Source of the DNA: Chelonoidis abingdonii
Taxonomy: Eukaryota; Chordata; Testudines; Testudinidae
Direction of reading: 5' to 3'
Assembly (NCBI RefSeq): GCF_003597395.2
Contig: NC_133774.1
Span: 49,751,518 to 49,815,517, forward strand
DNA length: 64,000 nt
Part shown: one piece after another, positions 1 through 12,500 of the stretch
How the letters are laid out: every line of letters begins with the position of its first letter
Position numbering within the stretch: position 1 is the stretch's first letter
Position numbers and translations under genes: made by a program
The notes under the pieces: model-generated
Seen by the model: only the letters and a program-made list of their open reading frames with translations
Database searches by the model: none
What the model was told of the DNA's origin: nothing

Positions 1-723
1 TACAAGGAAACGAGACCGTATTGGTCACCATGATGCAGTGGTGGACTGTAGCAACTGCACTGTGTTAAGTTTTTTGTAGGCAAGAGTTTTAAGGAGGATA
101 ATGTAGTTTTGTGGATGTGTAGGAGTAGCTGCTCCCAAGAGTGGGGAGCAGCATGGGAGAAAGCACAAAGATGCTTGTTTGAAAATTGAACAGTAGGCCA
201 TGATGACTGGCATCATGGACTGATTAGAGGTGGGAGTCAACCTTTTGATACTGCATGAGAGATGATTGGTAGGGTGTGGATAGGTCTCGAAGGGCCTTGA
301 CAGCGAAGACAAGTAATTTATGTTTGATACAATAGAGAGGGAGATCCACATCCCAAGGAATTTACAATCTAAAGTCACAGACTGTTATAGGCACCAAGCA
401 GAATGCTAACTATTGGAATAAGTACATATGCTTACTCTGCACTAATTTCTAAGTGTGCCTCATTGTGCCTGAGTGATCTTCTGAATTTTTGTATTTCAAA
501 GCTTTAGAAAAAATCAGATAATGTCAAGGCCCTAAGCCAGGAAAATGGAGGGGAAGGAGAGGCTTGTTAATGGTGCACCCAGTGCTGTAAATTTCTGAGT
601 ACTTCAACTCCCACTGCGAGTTGAGGGTGATCAGCACCTTGCAGGGCAAGACTCAGAGTCTGTACCATCTCAAGAACATGTGAATTGTCCCCTTGATTGT
701 TTTGACTCTTATTTTTTCCTCAG
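1..723. other. FAM169A last intron
   Basis: Intron sequence upstream of the last FAM169A exon. It holds an old interspersed repeat at about 60-395 and nothing else recognisable. No earlier exon could be found in it. Confidence 0.55.
60..395. repeat. Old interspersed repeat, reptile type
   Basis: Diverged copy of a repeat carrying the phrases catcatggactga and gaagggccttga, which I associate with an old amniote or reptile interspersed family. The class cannot be settled by eye. Confidence 0.4.
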
Positions 724-1278
724 GTTATGAACACTACTGATTCAGAAATACTGACGGAGGAAAGTGTATCTATGGAAAAAGAGGGCATTGAAGAGGAGCA
801 GCAGGCAGCCCAAAGGAAGAAATCATCTGATGAAAGTGCAGATACCGTAGCTTCAGTGCCAAAAGAAGAACCATCTGATAATGGCCTTTCAAACTCTGTG
901 GTAACTGAAGCACTAGAAGAATCAGTTTCTGAAAATGTGTCACCCAACGCATCATCTTCCTTGGAAGAGCAAAGTGAGGAAGCAGGGCATGACTCACAAG
1001 AAACCCCTGTTGTCCTTGGTCAGAGTTCTTTGATAGTGGTTGAACTTGAGGATGTGTCGTTCCAGCAACATTCAGAAGGACAAAAGAACCAATCAGAAGA
1101 GCAGTCTGAGGAGTCTTCTGAACAGATGGATCAATATACACAGACAGCGGCAGAGAGAGCTGCTGAGAGCAGCTCAGAAGAAACAGAAATTGAGGTACCA
1201 ATAGTAGATCGGAGGAATTTACGAAGAAAGGCCAAAGGACACAAAGGACCACCCAAGAAGAAAGGAAAGCCAGTTTAA
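724..1278 (+). CDS. FAM169A: FAM169A, last coding exon (partial gene)
   Basis: A polypyrimidine tract ending in cctcag at 723 is followed by an open frame to a TAA stop at 1276-1278, giving the C-terminal 184 residues of a protein whose earlier exons lie left of the window. The segment is low-complexity and acidic, rich in Ser, Glu and Gln, and ends in a basic tail (RRNLRRKAKG, then KKKGKPV). No catalytic motif is visible. The identification rests on position, since FAM169A neighbours NSA2 and GFM2 in human, and on the general resemblance of an acidic Ser/Glu-rich region with a basic terminus to FAM169A (SLAP75), reported as a nuclear-envelope-associated protein. The residue-level match was not checked. 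The ATG at 727 is only an internal Met; the exon begins three bases earlier. Another protein with a disordered tail is possible. Confidence 0.72.
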   Translation, partial: VMNTTDSEILTEESVSMEKEGIEEEQQAAQRKKSSDESADTVASVPKEEPSDNGLSNSVVTEALEESVSENVSPNASSSLEEQSEEAGHDSQETPVVLGQSSLIVVELEDVSFQQHSEGQKNQSEEQSEESSEQMDQYTQTAAERAAESSSEETEIEVPIVDRRNLRRKAKGHKGPPKKKGKPV

Positions 1279-1514
1279 CAATGAAGTCGCTTGTTAATCC
1301 AGCTATTTGTAAGTTATTATTTCGTTTAAAATAGGGTATTCTTAAATCGCATGGGACACAGGATACACATGTACTCAGAAGTTTGGGTTGGACTTCCCTT
1401 TGGGATTCACCACCTTTCCTCAACTTTTCTTGAATTTTTAACCACTATACAATGAGCTTCATCAGGGTATGGAAGTAAATGGCCAGTCTCCTCCTTTATA
1501 AAGGATAAATGCTG

Positions 1515-1520
1515 AATAAA
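1515..1520 (+). terminator. Candidate poly(A) signal, FAM169A
   Basis: AATAAA 237 bases after the FAM169A stop codon. It is the first canonical signal; others lie at 2858 and 4228, so the mRNA may end later. Confidence 0.35.
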
Positions 1521-4500
1521 TGGAACAGTTGTGCTAGCAAAGCAACAAAATTTGCATTTAAGATTAGAATTGTTAGAAGAAAATACCATCTGTGAAATCC
1601 TAAACCCATTGACTTCAATGAGGCCAGGATTTCACACCAGATGTTTATAAAATTGTGTTTTCCGCTTAAGAAAAAAACAGGACTAAGGGGGAAAAACCCA
1701 CATAGACTACCAGAGAATAGAGTAAAAGACTATATGGCATAAATATTGATCTCAAGATGAAGGGAGTATACACAAGAACGTGCTCTTACAACGTAATGGT
1801 CCAAAATAACATGAACAGTGCTATCTATTCTTTCTCTAGTATTGTTTTAGGTGAACTGATTTTCCAGCCCTACTTCCAAATCCCATTTACTATTCATTTG
1901 AAAGAGAAACAGCTGAGTCCATGATCTGAAGCACTATCAAAACAATGTCTAGAAGTGTACAATACAATAATGAAGCTTTTTAGTGGAGCATTAATTATGC
2001 TTATCTGGTAAGTTATACATTTGTCATTTCAAAATTTGACGTTAAGCATACATTTTAGAGCATCTACTTTTACTTGTGTTGAACTGCCCATACATTTACA
2101 GAACTGTTTGGACTGCCACCCCATGTGCATGTGCTGATTTGGTTCTTGATCATTTACCTTTGTGTCACAGTACAGAAAATAACTTAAAATAACCCTTTAG
2201 CTGGAAATGAGTTGAAGGGGAATGTTACCTGGTATCTTCCAAAGACTTAGCTGGTACATTCAGCAGCTGTGATGTCTATCAGGTGCAAGACTCCTGTAAG
2301 CCCAGAAATTCCAGGTATACCATGACATTTCATTAGTGTAAAGTAAACATTAATCAGAGTTGCAGCAAACATCCATGTATGCCAAATTCTTGTCTTTGTG
2401 CAACTACCAGGAGACTGTTGCAGTTAGATCAAAAAGTGAAGTAGCCCTGACTCTGATATAATTCCTGGGATAACAGCTTTCCAGTTTGGTTACTTGGATA
2501 GTAACACCCAAGCTTGCAGCATTAAGACAGAGTAGGCAGGAAAAGACCCAGACCATTCATCTGTGTTTCTGAATAGTCCCTTTTACCCTATCTTCAGTGA
2601 TATCTCTAACACATTTGACTCAAAATGCAATGTCATACATGATATATTTTTAAATCGCTGTTTATTTCTGTCCAGTAATGAAGCTCCTGTAATAATGGGT
2701 AAAAATTCAGGAATAAGTAAGAACAGTGGTGCATGCACAGAAAGGAAGAAACGTGACTATTTGTACTCTTACATATTTTATAAGATAGATGAGCAAAAGT
2801 TGGCACCTAAATGTCTCAAAATTGAAGGTACCTACTTATTTCTCTTTAGAGTTTATAAATAAAAGGTTCACTTGAATAACATCAATGATCTTTTAATTTT
2901 TATCCTCTATGAAACAAATATAAGAATCTGCTTTGATTTTATGGATGTACAGTTTAACTTTTTAGATATTTTCTTATCTTATTTAGGTGGTGAAACACCC
3001 TTATTCTTTTAAACTGTTTTCACTCACTTTAAAATGAGGGTGCAGGTTTTTTTAGAGGCTTGTATTGCATATGTTCTGGAACTGGGGTGCATAGAATCAT
3101 TGAGCTATATTTGGATTTCTTAAAATGTTGCAACTTTTCCTGTCAATGTACATTTGTTGTATATGAAGATTATGGATGAGGGGTATAAACAGAACTTTTC
3201 TTGATTGTTTATAAATATTCAAGTGAACCTTCAGCCTTTCTAAAGCCAATTAAACATTTTCTATAAAGCACACAAGAAAAATGTTCTGTTATGTATGCTG
3301 TGGCTTCTCTTTTAGCGCTAAGATTGTTGTAAAAACAGACAGCTGGAAAACACTACATTTTGTTGTTGCAAGAATTGAACTTGTTAGGGGGCAAGCAGTT
3401 GACCTAAAAGATGTTTTTTGTGTACATTTTAAAAAGTGGAGGATATGAATGTTAGGCTGTTAGTTGAAAAGGGTTAAGCTTTGGGAAAGAGTAATACATT
3501 CATGTGTACTTCAGTAGATACTTACAAAAATATTTACTTTTAATTCAATTGTGTTACACAACAGCATTTTTCAGACCATGGACCCTGGCTTGCTGCATTT
3601 AAGGTCTGTTCACTTGCGTGGTTTTTTCCCCCCATATGGATAACCCAGAACTAACTTATGTGAACATATCCTGTTTCAGATATTTCCTGTTCACTGAACA
3701 TTTAAATTTGCAGTTGCATAATTAGCACAAATTTTTATTTCAACAGTAAAACTCCACTTGACTTCAGTGGCAGCAAGAGCAGAGTCTTAGGAGTTTAATC
3801 TGATTTCACTTAAACTGGTGTAAACTGAGTTACTCATTGATGTCCAAAGGAGTTACACTTGTGTAAAACTAGCAAAACTGAGATTAGAATCAGGCCCCTG
3901 ATTATTAGGAAGAACTGAATATGGAGATCAGGTGCATAATTAAGAATTCTTACAGCCACTCTGCTGCTAACAGGGATAGCCTACTACTAGAGAAGGATTA
4001 CACCAGTCAGTTGAGCTAAATGTCATATTTGGTATCAGCTATTTTAACGATTAATAATGAGCTGGTGAAATCAAGCTATTTGCAAAAAAAAGAATTAATG
4101 TCCATTACAGTGCTGAAAGTCCAATTACAACATAGCATAACCTCAAATACCTTCTGCTATACTACTGCAAAGAGAACACCACCTCCATTTACAACTAAGT
4201 ATGTCAATGAAGAGTTTAACTTTGGGAAATAAAATAGCCTTTTTTAGGTTTAACAGAAGTAAAACACAGTCTTTCTTGTTTCAGATTACCATTGAACTGT
4301 TAGAACTTCTTAAGGTCTTACCACACCAGCAATCCAAAATCAAAACAGCGTTTGATTTTTATACAGTTTGTATCAAATGTTACTAAAACAGGATGTGGAA
4401 CAATATATGGGCAACTAAAGCAAGCAGTATTATTCTTGAGCCTTACTTAGTCTAGGAACAGAGCTTAAAGAACACTTAACTTTTGATCTCTGCCTCACCC

Positions 4501-7455
4501 TTAGATAAGTGGTTTTGTATTTGAACCTGACATTCATTCATGTCTTATTTGTATTGCTCACTAATTTTCATGCAGATTTGCTCTGCTTCCCACAAATTCA
4601 TATTCTTTTCTTTGTAAAGGCTATGTTCATTTCATGCAGAAATAATGTTTACTGTTCCATCCTGTTTCCCAGAACCCATCACATAAAACTTGCATTCATA
4701 TCTTTTTCTCAGAAATGGAATTTTACTTTTAGCTTGATAAATGCTATGTCGCTTATTCTTTGCCGTGATCCCCACCTCCACTATCACAATATTCCCTGGA
4801 CTTCAGTAATTAATCTCATTTGCAATGACATCAACACCACTACCTAAGTTACACATACGCAAGCAATAAATAGTCCAATTGTCAGCTTATGTGCTCCATT
4901 TTGATAAATGATACACCATTCTCAAACTTTATTTCCAAGGAGATACATTTTAAATTTATTTTCCTAAATGTGGTGGTAGGTGTTTTCTAAACATGTGGTA
5001 TTATGTTTATAAATCTCTTATGGAAGATGTACTGCTATTCTGGATTACTATGTTAAGTCTTGTTATAGTATTTTTAGTTTTTCCTTTGGTATTGTCTTGA
5101 TGGCTTTTTGAGATGTTTCAAAGTAGTAATTAAACTTATATTTTGTGACTTTTCCTTCTTGGTTTCAGTATTTGAGTCCCCTCTGCTAAACAGCAAACAT
5201 TTTCAATCACTCTAGCTCACTAAGGTACAATTTATAGTTCTCTAAACGTCAGTATTTAACTGTTAGCTTTAATCCATAATTTAAATACTACCATGGAACT
5301 TTGAAAGTTCACTAACCAGAGTATAGGATAAATACATATTAAAATAATCTAGCTTTATGAATCTGAATTTTTCACCTAATGAAAAATACTTGTCAATAAA
5401 TCCCAGGATTGCAGTCTTAAAATGTGAACTGCAAGACAAAACTGATTTTCGCCTCTCATTCCCCACTTTATAGCTTCATATGTCTGCATTTAATTTGCTT
5501 ATAAATCATTTACTTCAAACTATATCACTGGGAGGTATAAGGTACAACTAATAATTTATCCAGTCAGTGCAGTATATTTCATGCATATCTTAAACAGGTC
5601 TTCCAGAGTTAAAGGTTCTTTAACCTTAAGTTTAAAATTGTAACAAAATACAGATTGCAACATGATCCTCCATAGACTGGAGGAACAAAAACGTAAGTTG
5701 AGAGAAGGGAGAAGTCGCACATGTAGGTACTGATCCTGCAACTGCATCCATGCAAGTGGACCTATGTGAACCCCCCAGTGAGGTCAGTGTAGCTCCACAA
5801 GGTGCCATAAAGACACAATTGTGGGATTTAGGTCCGTATTCGCAACAACTGTATCAAGCAGCTAACAGTGGATTGTGTTTACAGCATGAATACAAGTTAA
5901 AACACATCTTTGAGATTGTATTTTCATAAGCAGAGACCACAATTAGTTGAAAACATCCCTGTAATTGTCTATTACTTACTGTATGTGAAGATTTAACACA
6001 TTCAACTGGCATTTCAGACATGAGATGTGGGAGGGATTGGGGCCAGAGCCTATCATCACAAAAATGCCTCCCCCCCAAAGCAAATATCAGTACACACTAT
6101 ATTTGTTTGTGATCCTCATTAAATTCAAATCAGTCATGTAACTTTTGTTTGTTCATTGTATGAATGTTTGTGTGAAAACTAGTAACCAATTAGAAGGCAT
6201 AGTCTTGGGAAATACACTGCTCTGACAAGATTTTCCTAAAACACTCAAAAATTCTGGCTTAAAAAAAAATGCAGTTAAGTCAGTCAGTGCATGAACACAA
6301 CTTTAGACAGAAGCTTCTGTAGTTAAATTGGTACAAAAAATGCATTTAGCTTGATCCATTAATGGCAGTTTCTTATTGACTTAAGTCCCAGTTCTGCAGA
6401 CGCTTGCATTGTGCATATGCTTCACTTTATGCATGTCAGCAGTCCCATTTGACTATGTAGAATACCTTTTGATATATCTAGTACTGTCAACTCCAAGCAT
6501 TCAGATAAATGAGGCAGGTCCAGAAAAATCACAGTCAAGAGTGTTTTAGGCATCTTGGCCCAGAGCTTCAAGGGTCTTGACATCAATGGAAGTTGGGAGC
6601 CTAAATACCTTTGGGGATCTGGGCCCTTTTTCTACAAGTATGAGGGCTGGAACTTTTTTTTTTTTAAATGAAAGCAGATTCTTATGTAATCACCTGACAC
6701 AAGGGGAATGGGGCTTTAAGAAATAAAATATGGCGTGAGCTTGCAACAATGTGTTTAATACAGAGGCTGTTTAAGAGTGGGATTACAGACTGAAGCATGT
6801 GTGCAAATGTTTGCAGGTTTGGGGCCTTAACTTATATTCTATTTTATATGTTGCCTTCTATTACAAAAATTCTACCTTTACAACTCTACCATTATGGAGC
6901 TAAAAATGTGATCATGCAGCATAAGGCACTGATCATGATATAGTCTACACATGTACAAAATCACTTGTAATTGCAAATTATTTTCTTGTTTAGGACTACC
7001 TCTGGCTCCTTAAATCATCAGAGTAAGATAGTTGATGTGTATAATTGCTGAGGACTTGAAGCAAGTATAGATGAATTAGCTAATGACAAGTTAGCTTCTG
7101 AGCTGACTGACCTTTAACATCTTGGATTGGCTATTTATTGGTGGGGGTGGTTGTTCAATGGACCGCTTTAAAGAACCTGTTTTTTTTTTCCCCCCTAACT
7201 TCTGATGTAGTGGGTCATCTAACCCAAAAACCTGTATTCGTAAACAGCTGATGGAAGATGAACATGCAGTTACTTGCAGCTTTTTAGCCTATCAGACTGT
7301 TCGTTCCAATCAAATTTAATATGCAAAAATCTGTACAGTCTGGGAGACTAATAGAGCGAACCACTGAAGATATATTTTTGGGAGGGGGAACAAAACTTTT
7401 TGACTAGATCATACCTCAAGTATGAGAAGATCCAGGAATCAGTATTTGTCTAATC

Positions 7456-7572
7456 CAAAGGTCCCCAAACTGTGGGGCACATCACCCTACAGGGTACAGC
7501 TGAGGCCAGGGCCAGCCCCCTGGCCCCGCTTCAGGAGGAGGGCATGACCCTGAAAAGTTTGGGAGACCATTG
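7456..7572. mobile_element. Short non-autonomous hAT element
   Basis: A 117-bp element with imperfect terminal inverted repeats (left aggtccccaaactg, right gtttgggagaccattg). The flanks gtctaatc and gtctagtt match at 6 of 8 positions, as expected for an aged 8-bp hAT target-site duplication. Confidence 0.6.
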
Positions 7573-8194
7573 GTCTAGTTAGTCTACTACTTGTAACCAA
7601 TAGTAACTGCAACTTTTGAAATGAGTATCTTTTCCAAAATTCAAAATAAAGGTAAAGGTCTAATTTAGCTTCACAATAGCTTGGACACTGCTCTAACACA
7701 TGAAGCTTGATTGGATGTTTCTGTATGTCCCACTGTGATTATAGACTAAAATTATGTACCTCTTAAACTCAAGGTCACTTACTCTGAATAACTCATGTCT
7801 TTGTCACTTATTGAAAAAATTCTGTTTCCAATTATTTCAACATGTACAAAAAGGTAGGGAAAGTTATTTTTAAAAATTCATTCCATAACTGTCAACTAAT
7901 AGTCTAGGTAGGAGTTTTCCTACAGCTTGTTAGTATGTTCATGATCTCCGACTAACATTACAGCAGAAGAAAAAATTCTTGTTTTGAAAGCTTAATTGCT
8001 TTCTGAATAAATATTTAGAGTATAAGCAAATGGCATGCAAACTAATTTGTATAAATTCAGGGGTTATTCTTAAATTAATTCACTAAAGAATTTACATTAG
8101 TACTTAAAGTGTTGTCATTGATTTAATTGTAGGTATTGTCTAGTATTTTCCTTCACTTCTGAGGTAGTTCAATAGATGGTATATACACCTAGTA

Positions 8195-8482
8195 CAGAGA
8201 TCAGCAACCTTTCAGATGTGGTGTGCTGAGTCTTCATTTATTCACTCTGATTTAAGGTTTTGCGTGCCAGTAATACATTTTAATGTTTTTAGAAGGTCTT
8301 TTTCTAAGTCTATAATATATAACTAAACTAATGTATGTAAAGTAAATAAGGTTTTTAAAATGTTTAAGCAGCTTCATTTAAAATTAAATTAAAATGCAGA
8401 GCTCCCCAGACCGGTGGCCAGGACCCAGATAGTGTGAGTGCCACTGAAAACCAGCTTGCGTGCCATAGGTTGTCTACCCCTG
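8195..8482. mobile_element. Non-autonomous hAT element with perfect 8-bp duplication
   Basis: A 288-bp element starting cagagatcagcaacc and ending ggttgtctacccctg, flanked on both sides by the identical octamer acctagta (8187-8194 and 8483-8490). It has no coding capacity. An 8-bp duplication with CAG...CTG-type ends is the hAT hallmark. Confidence 0.85.
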
Positions 8483-9422
8483 ACCTAGTAGATACTGCCA
8501 TCAGGAAACAAGGCAGCAGAGAAATTATGACTACAGACTCCTCAGTATTCTACCTCCTTGTCTGAGAGCATGGCTCTGTGCTTCCAGGCCTTACTTCCTC
8601 TTCTGATGCAGCTGAGATTTGGTAGAGGGAGGGATGATGAAGACAGTAGGTTGATGCATAGGATTGCCAGAGGTGTGTCAATCTTTATCCTTGCATCAAA
8701 AGTCTGAGTGATTGAAAAAAAAACCTGTTCAAAGCACACAGCTTTTCAGATAGCTAATCCCCTTCTAACTGCAGTTCTAAGCCCAGGAGGATACTTAGTG
8801 GCAAATACTAAAATGTTGGTACTATATTTATGCTAAGACATCACTATGCAGCTTGACCCCTCTCCTTCCCTTCTCCCAGCTGCACTGCTTCGTCCAGGTT
8901 CTCTCCGTTCGTTCACATGTGAATCTGTGAAGTTTGAAGTACACATCTTCCCTCTTTATGGGGTTTTCCCACCAGCAAGTAAGCTTCAGTCAGCTGGCTA
9001 TATGGCAGAACATGTCCTGTGCAGTTTCTGACAATCCACCGTTTGGACCCCAGCTTAATATATGCTCTGAGGGGCAGTTTGCATGCATGACTCTGCCCTA
9101 TTGTTTACCCACTGTCAAACACCTCAGTTGAATTTTCTTCTAGATTTAGTGATTCTAAAGTGATTCTGGCATCAAAACTGCAGAAGGAGTGCAACCATCA
9201 GAAAAAATAACTTTGTCCCCCACAAAAAAACCCAAAATGGAAAGTTGATTGTTCCATTGAACATTACCAGAATAAAGTCAAACAGTTTGTATACTATTGG
9301 GCTTTAATATTTGTAAAATTTTCAGAACTTGTTTAAGTTCTTTGTCCTTCCTCTCCCGGGTTCAAGTTTGACACTTGGTTTGTGGGAAGCTAAAGGTCTT
9401 AAACTGCTTGTAAGCTTCTTGA

Positions 9423-9428
9423 TTTATT
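9423..9428 (-). terminator. NSA2: NSA2 poly(A) signal
   Basis: AATAAA on the minus strand about 50 bases after the NSA2 stop. This would give a very short 3' UTR, which suits a housekeeping ribosome-biogenesis gene. Confidence 0.6.
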
Positions 9429-9476
9429 TGCCTCGATTTTGCAAGAGTTCATGTGCAATATTTACTAAGACTCCAA

Positions 9477-9544
9477 TCAAACAAGCAGGACTGCATTAAT
9501 GCAACCATCATTTTCTGGATTGTTGGTTACCTGTGCATATTTCC
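9477..9544 (-). CDS. NSA2: NSA2 coding exon 6 (last)
   Basis: 68 bases after acceptor ctttag, encoding [19 protein letters not shown] and LLV, then TGA at 9477-9479. Confidence 0.95.
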
Positions 9545-12500
9545 CTAAAGAAAAGAGAAAAAAATTGAATAAAAAATTTTTCAATAGCTTCTAGTACTAC
9601 AGAAAATTAAAAAAACTTAAGCCTGGAAGACAATTAAGTGTACATAAGAATGGCTATACTGGGTCAGACCAAAGGTCCATCTAGCCCAGTATCCCGTCTT
9701 CTGACAGTGGCCAATACCTGAAACGTCAGAGGTAATGAACAGAACAGGTAATCATCAAGTGATACATCCCCTGTAGCCTATTCCCAGCTTCTGGCAAATA
9801 GAGGCTAGGGACACCATTGCTGCCCATCCCGGCTCACAGCCATTGATGGACCTATCCTCCATGAATTTATCTAGTTCTTTCTTGAACCCAGTTATAGTGT
9901 CTTGGCCTTCACAACATGCTCTGGCAAAGAGTTCCACAGGTTGCCTGTGCACTGTGTGAAGAAATACTTCCTTGTGTTTAACAGGCAGCAGGTATAAAAC
10001 AATTTCATTGGGTGCCCCCTAGTTTTTATGTTTTGAGAATAAATGTAAGCTTATTCACCTTTAAAAGTCCCCTCCACTAATCCGACCCTGTCTAGTCTAA
10101 TGGACTCCCATTCCAAAACACTAACTACATTTTGATATTAATATAACTATTTTTAAAGAAAAATGAGATTTCAACTTAGCAGCAACATTTTTCAGCTTGT
10201 TTATGAAAGCTCCCTCCAGAGCTCAGCGTGTATAATGAAGAACTTTAGACCCCAAACAGTTATTTAATCACACAGGAAAAAAAAGTTGCCTCTAACCTGC
10301 CAAGTCTTGAGTTCAGGAATTTGTCCATTGTAACTTCACAACTGCTAGAAACAGTAGTCCTGATCCTGCAAATACTTATGCGTATGTTTGAAACAAAAGG
10401 AACTACTCACAATGCATAAAGTTATGCATTTGCTTAAGTCTCTGCTGGATTAGGGCTACTGGTTAATGTCAAACAGAGGAGCAAACAAGATTCTTGAACT
10501 TAAACCCAGGTAAGAAAGTGATTTTCAAATATTTTGGGTATTGTATTGCTGATTTTGGACCCTTACATAATTTGACATACAAGGTGAACTGAAAGTTTAA
10601 GACTAACATGTTTATAACAAATCATAGTCAAATCTCTTTATTCTTCGTTAAAATTCTAGACTAGTTATGGAATACAGCTGATAACTTTTTGTTGGATACT
10701 TACCCCAGATAACTTTGCCCCCTTGTGTCACAAGGCCAAGCTCACTCACATTCACCTCAATAACGGTACCTTTGGTAATTACACCCAATGTTGTGTACAG
10801 AGGGGAAGAGGGATTCTTCTTTACACCAAGTATCGGTAGACAAAAAGTAGCTTTAAGTTCAGGATGTGTTACATGAGCCTTCTTGAAACGTAAGCCCTGT
10901 TACATGAACATAAAATGATTACAGCCATTACTAAAAAAAAGTTGACCAACTACACCGCTATTTCCATAATTTCCTGTATTTTTAGGAATTATGGTGAGAA
11001 ATAATTGATGTGATTTTGGTATTTTTTAAAAAGTCACCTGCCTGTTGTAATGTCAGATTTGTTCAACCCTGATAAATGATCAGATAAGATTTTCTAGAGA
11101 CTATTCAGATTTGTACATTTTCAGTGTGCATCACTTTAAAATTAGTATGGGAAGAAGAATACTTCCTATTGCAGATGGTTTCTGCATGTTGATGAAATCA
11201 GGAGCTAATAGTAATGTATTTCACCTTAGTTTTAGACTCAAGCTCTTAATTTTTAAGCGTCCCTTGTAAAACCTAAAACTGCAGCCATTCCTCCCCGTCC
11301 CACCTATTGTGAAATTATAAATATCAGGGTCATACAGAGCTCTTTCTCATCCAGATCACAAAACACTTTCCAGAGGAGGTAAATAACATTAACGTATTTA
11401 CAGACAGGGAAACTGAGGGATGAAATGACTTGCCTGAGGTCACCCAGCAAGCCAGTGATAGAGCTGGCAATAGAATCCAAGTGGTCTGTGTGTCAAGCCA
11501 GTGCCCTATTCACTGAGCCACTGCCTCCCTGAAAGAACTCAGGGGTCGCCTCATACATCAGATTTCAGTTGGTTGGTCAAACACCTGTCAGGGGTGATCT
11601 AGGTTTACTTGGTCCTGCCTCAACACAGGAGTCTGGACTAGAACACTCAAGGTCCATTCCAGCCCTATATTTCTATGATTTAGGCTTCTACAAGGAAATT
11701 ATTAGAAATGTGGCTGGTTTGCAACAGCTTCAACCTTAGTTCTGGATTATCACTAAGGTTATGAGACCATCAGGAATCCATGACCTCCATGACTTCAGCT
11801 CAGATGGTGGGGCTTGGGCTGTCAGCCCTGGCAGTGGGGATCGGTCTTCAGCACTGGGGGCTTAGGCTTTCATGAATTCTTGTTTAGTACCAGCAATCTG
11901 TCCATGACTTTTACTAAAAATAATAGTCTTAACCTTAATTATCACCAAAGTATATTGACTCAATGTTATAAATACACTCTAAACCAGGGGTTCTCAGACT
12001 TTTGTATTAGTGACCTCTTTCAGACAGCAAGCCTCTGAGTGCAACCCCTCTTAAAAATTAAACACTTTTTTATATATTTAATACCATTATAAATGCTGGA
12101 GGCAAAGCAGGGTTTGGGATGGAGGCTGAAAGCTCCTGACCTCCCACAACAGTAACCTCGTAACCCCGTTTGAGAACCCCTGCTCTAAACTACATTTGAA
12201 TACAAGTAACTTACCATTGGTCGAATAAATCGTTCATATTTAGGAGGTTTTCGAGTAAAGCCATCCCCAACAAAGCAGACTTTGGTGACCATCCTCTTCC
12301 AGGCCTTCTTCTTTCTCTTTCCCGTACGGATTACCTTTAAAACTTCTGTTTCTCCTTGTGCACGGACTTTTGGCACAGGAACTTCCCATTTCCCCTACAC
12401 AGAAGGGCCGGTAGCATTATTGGTGTTGGTGAATGGAAGGGAAGAGATATCAAAGAATAAAACACAGTTTTACTAAAGAGGAGGAACTATATGACTTACG

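Larger units (their letters stand above)
1279..9476. other. FAM169A 3' UTR and FAM169A-NSA2 intergenic region
   Basis: Non-coding DNA between two convergent genes. The first part is FAM169A 3' UTR, with candidate AATAAA signals at 1515-1520, 2858-2863, 4228-4233 and 4865-4870; which is used cannot be told. From about 4900 to 7450 there is AT-rich sequence with short remnants of the 'gatcctgca' palindromic family (about 5725-5800 and 6375-6470). Two short hAT elements follow (7456-7572 and 8195-8482). No further coding exon was seen. Confidence 0.6.

Noticed and set aside
770..1423. 217-codon minus-strand open frame opposite FAM169A
   Set aside because: Antisense shadow of the acidic FAM169A exon; no protein features of its own and no splice or promoter support.
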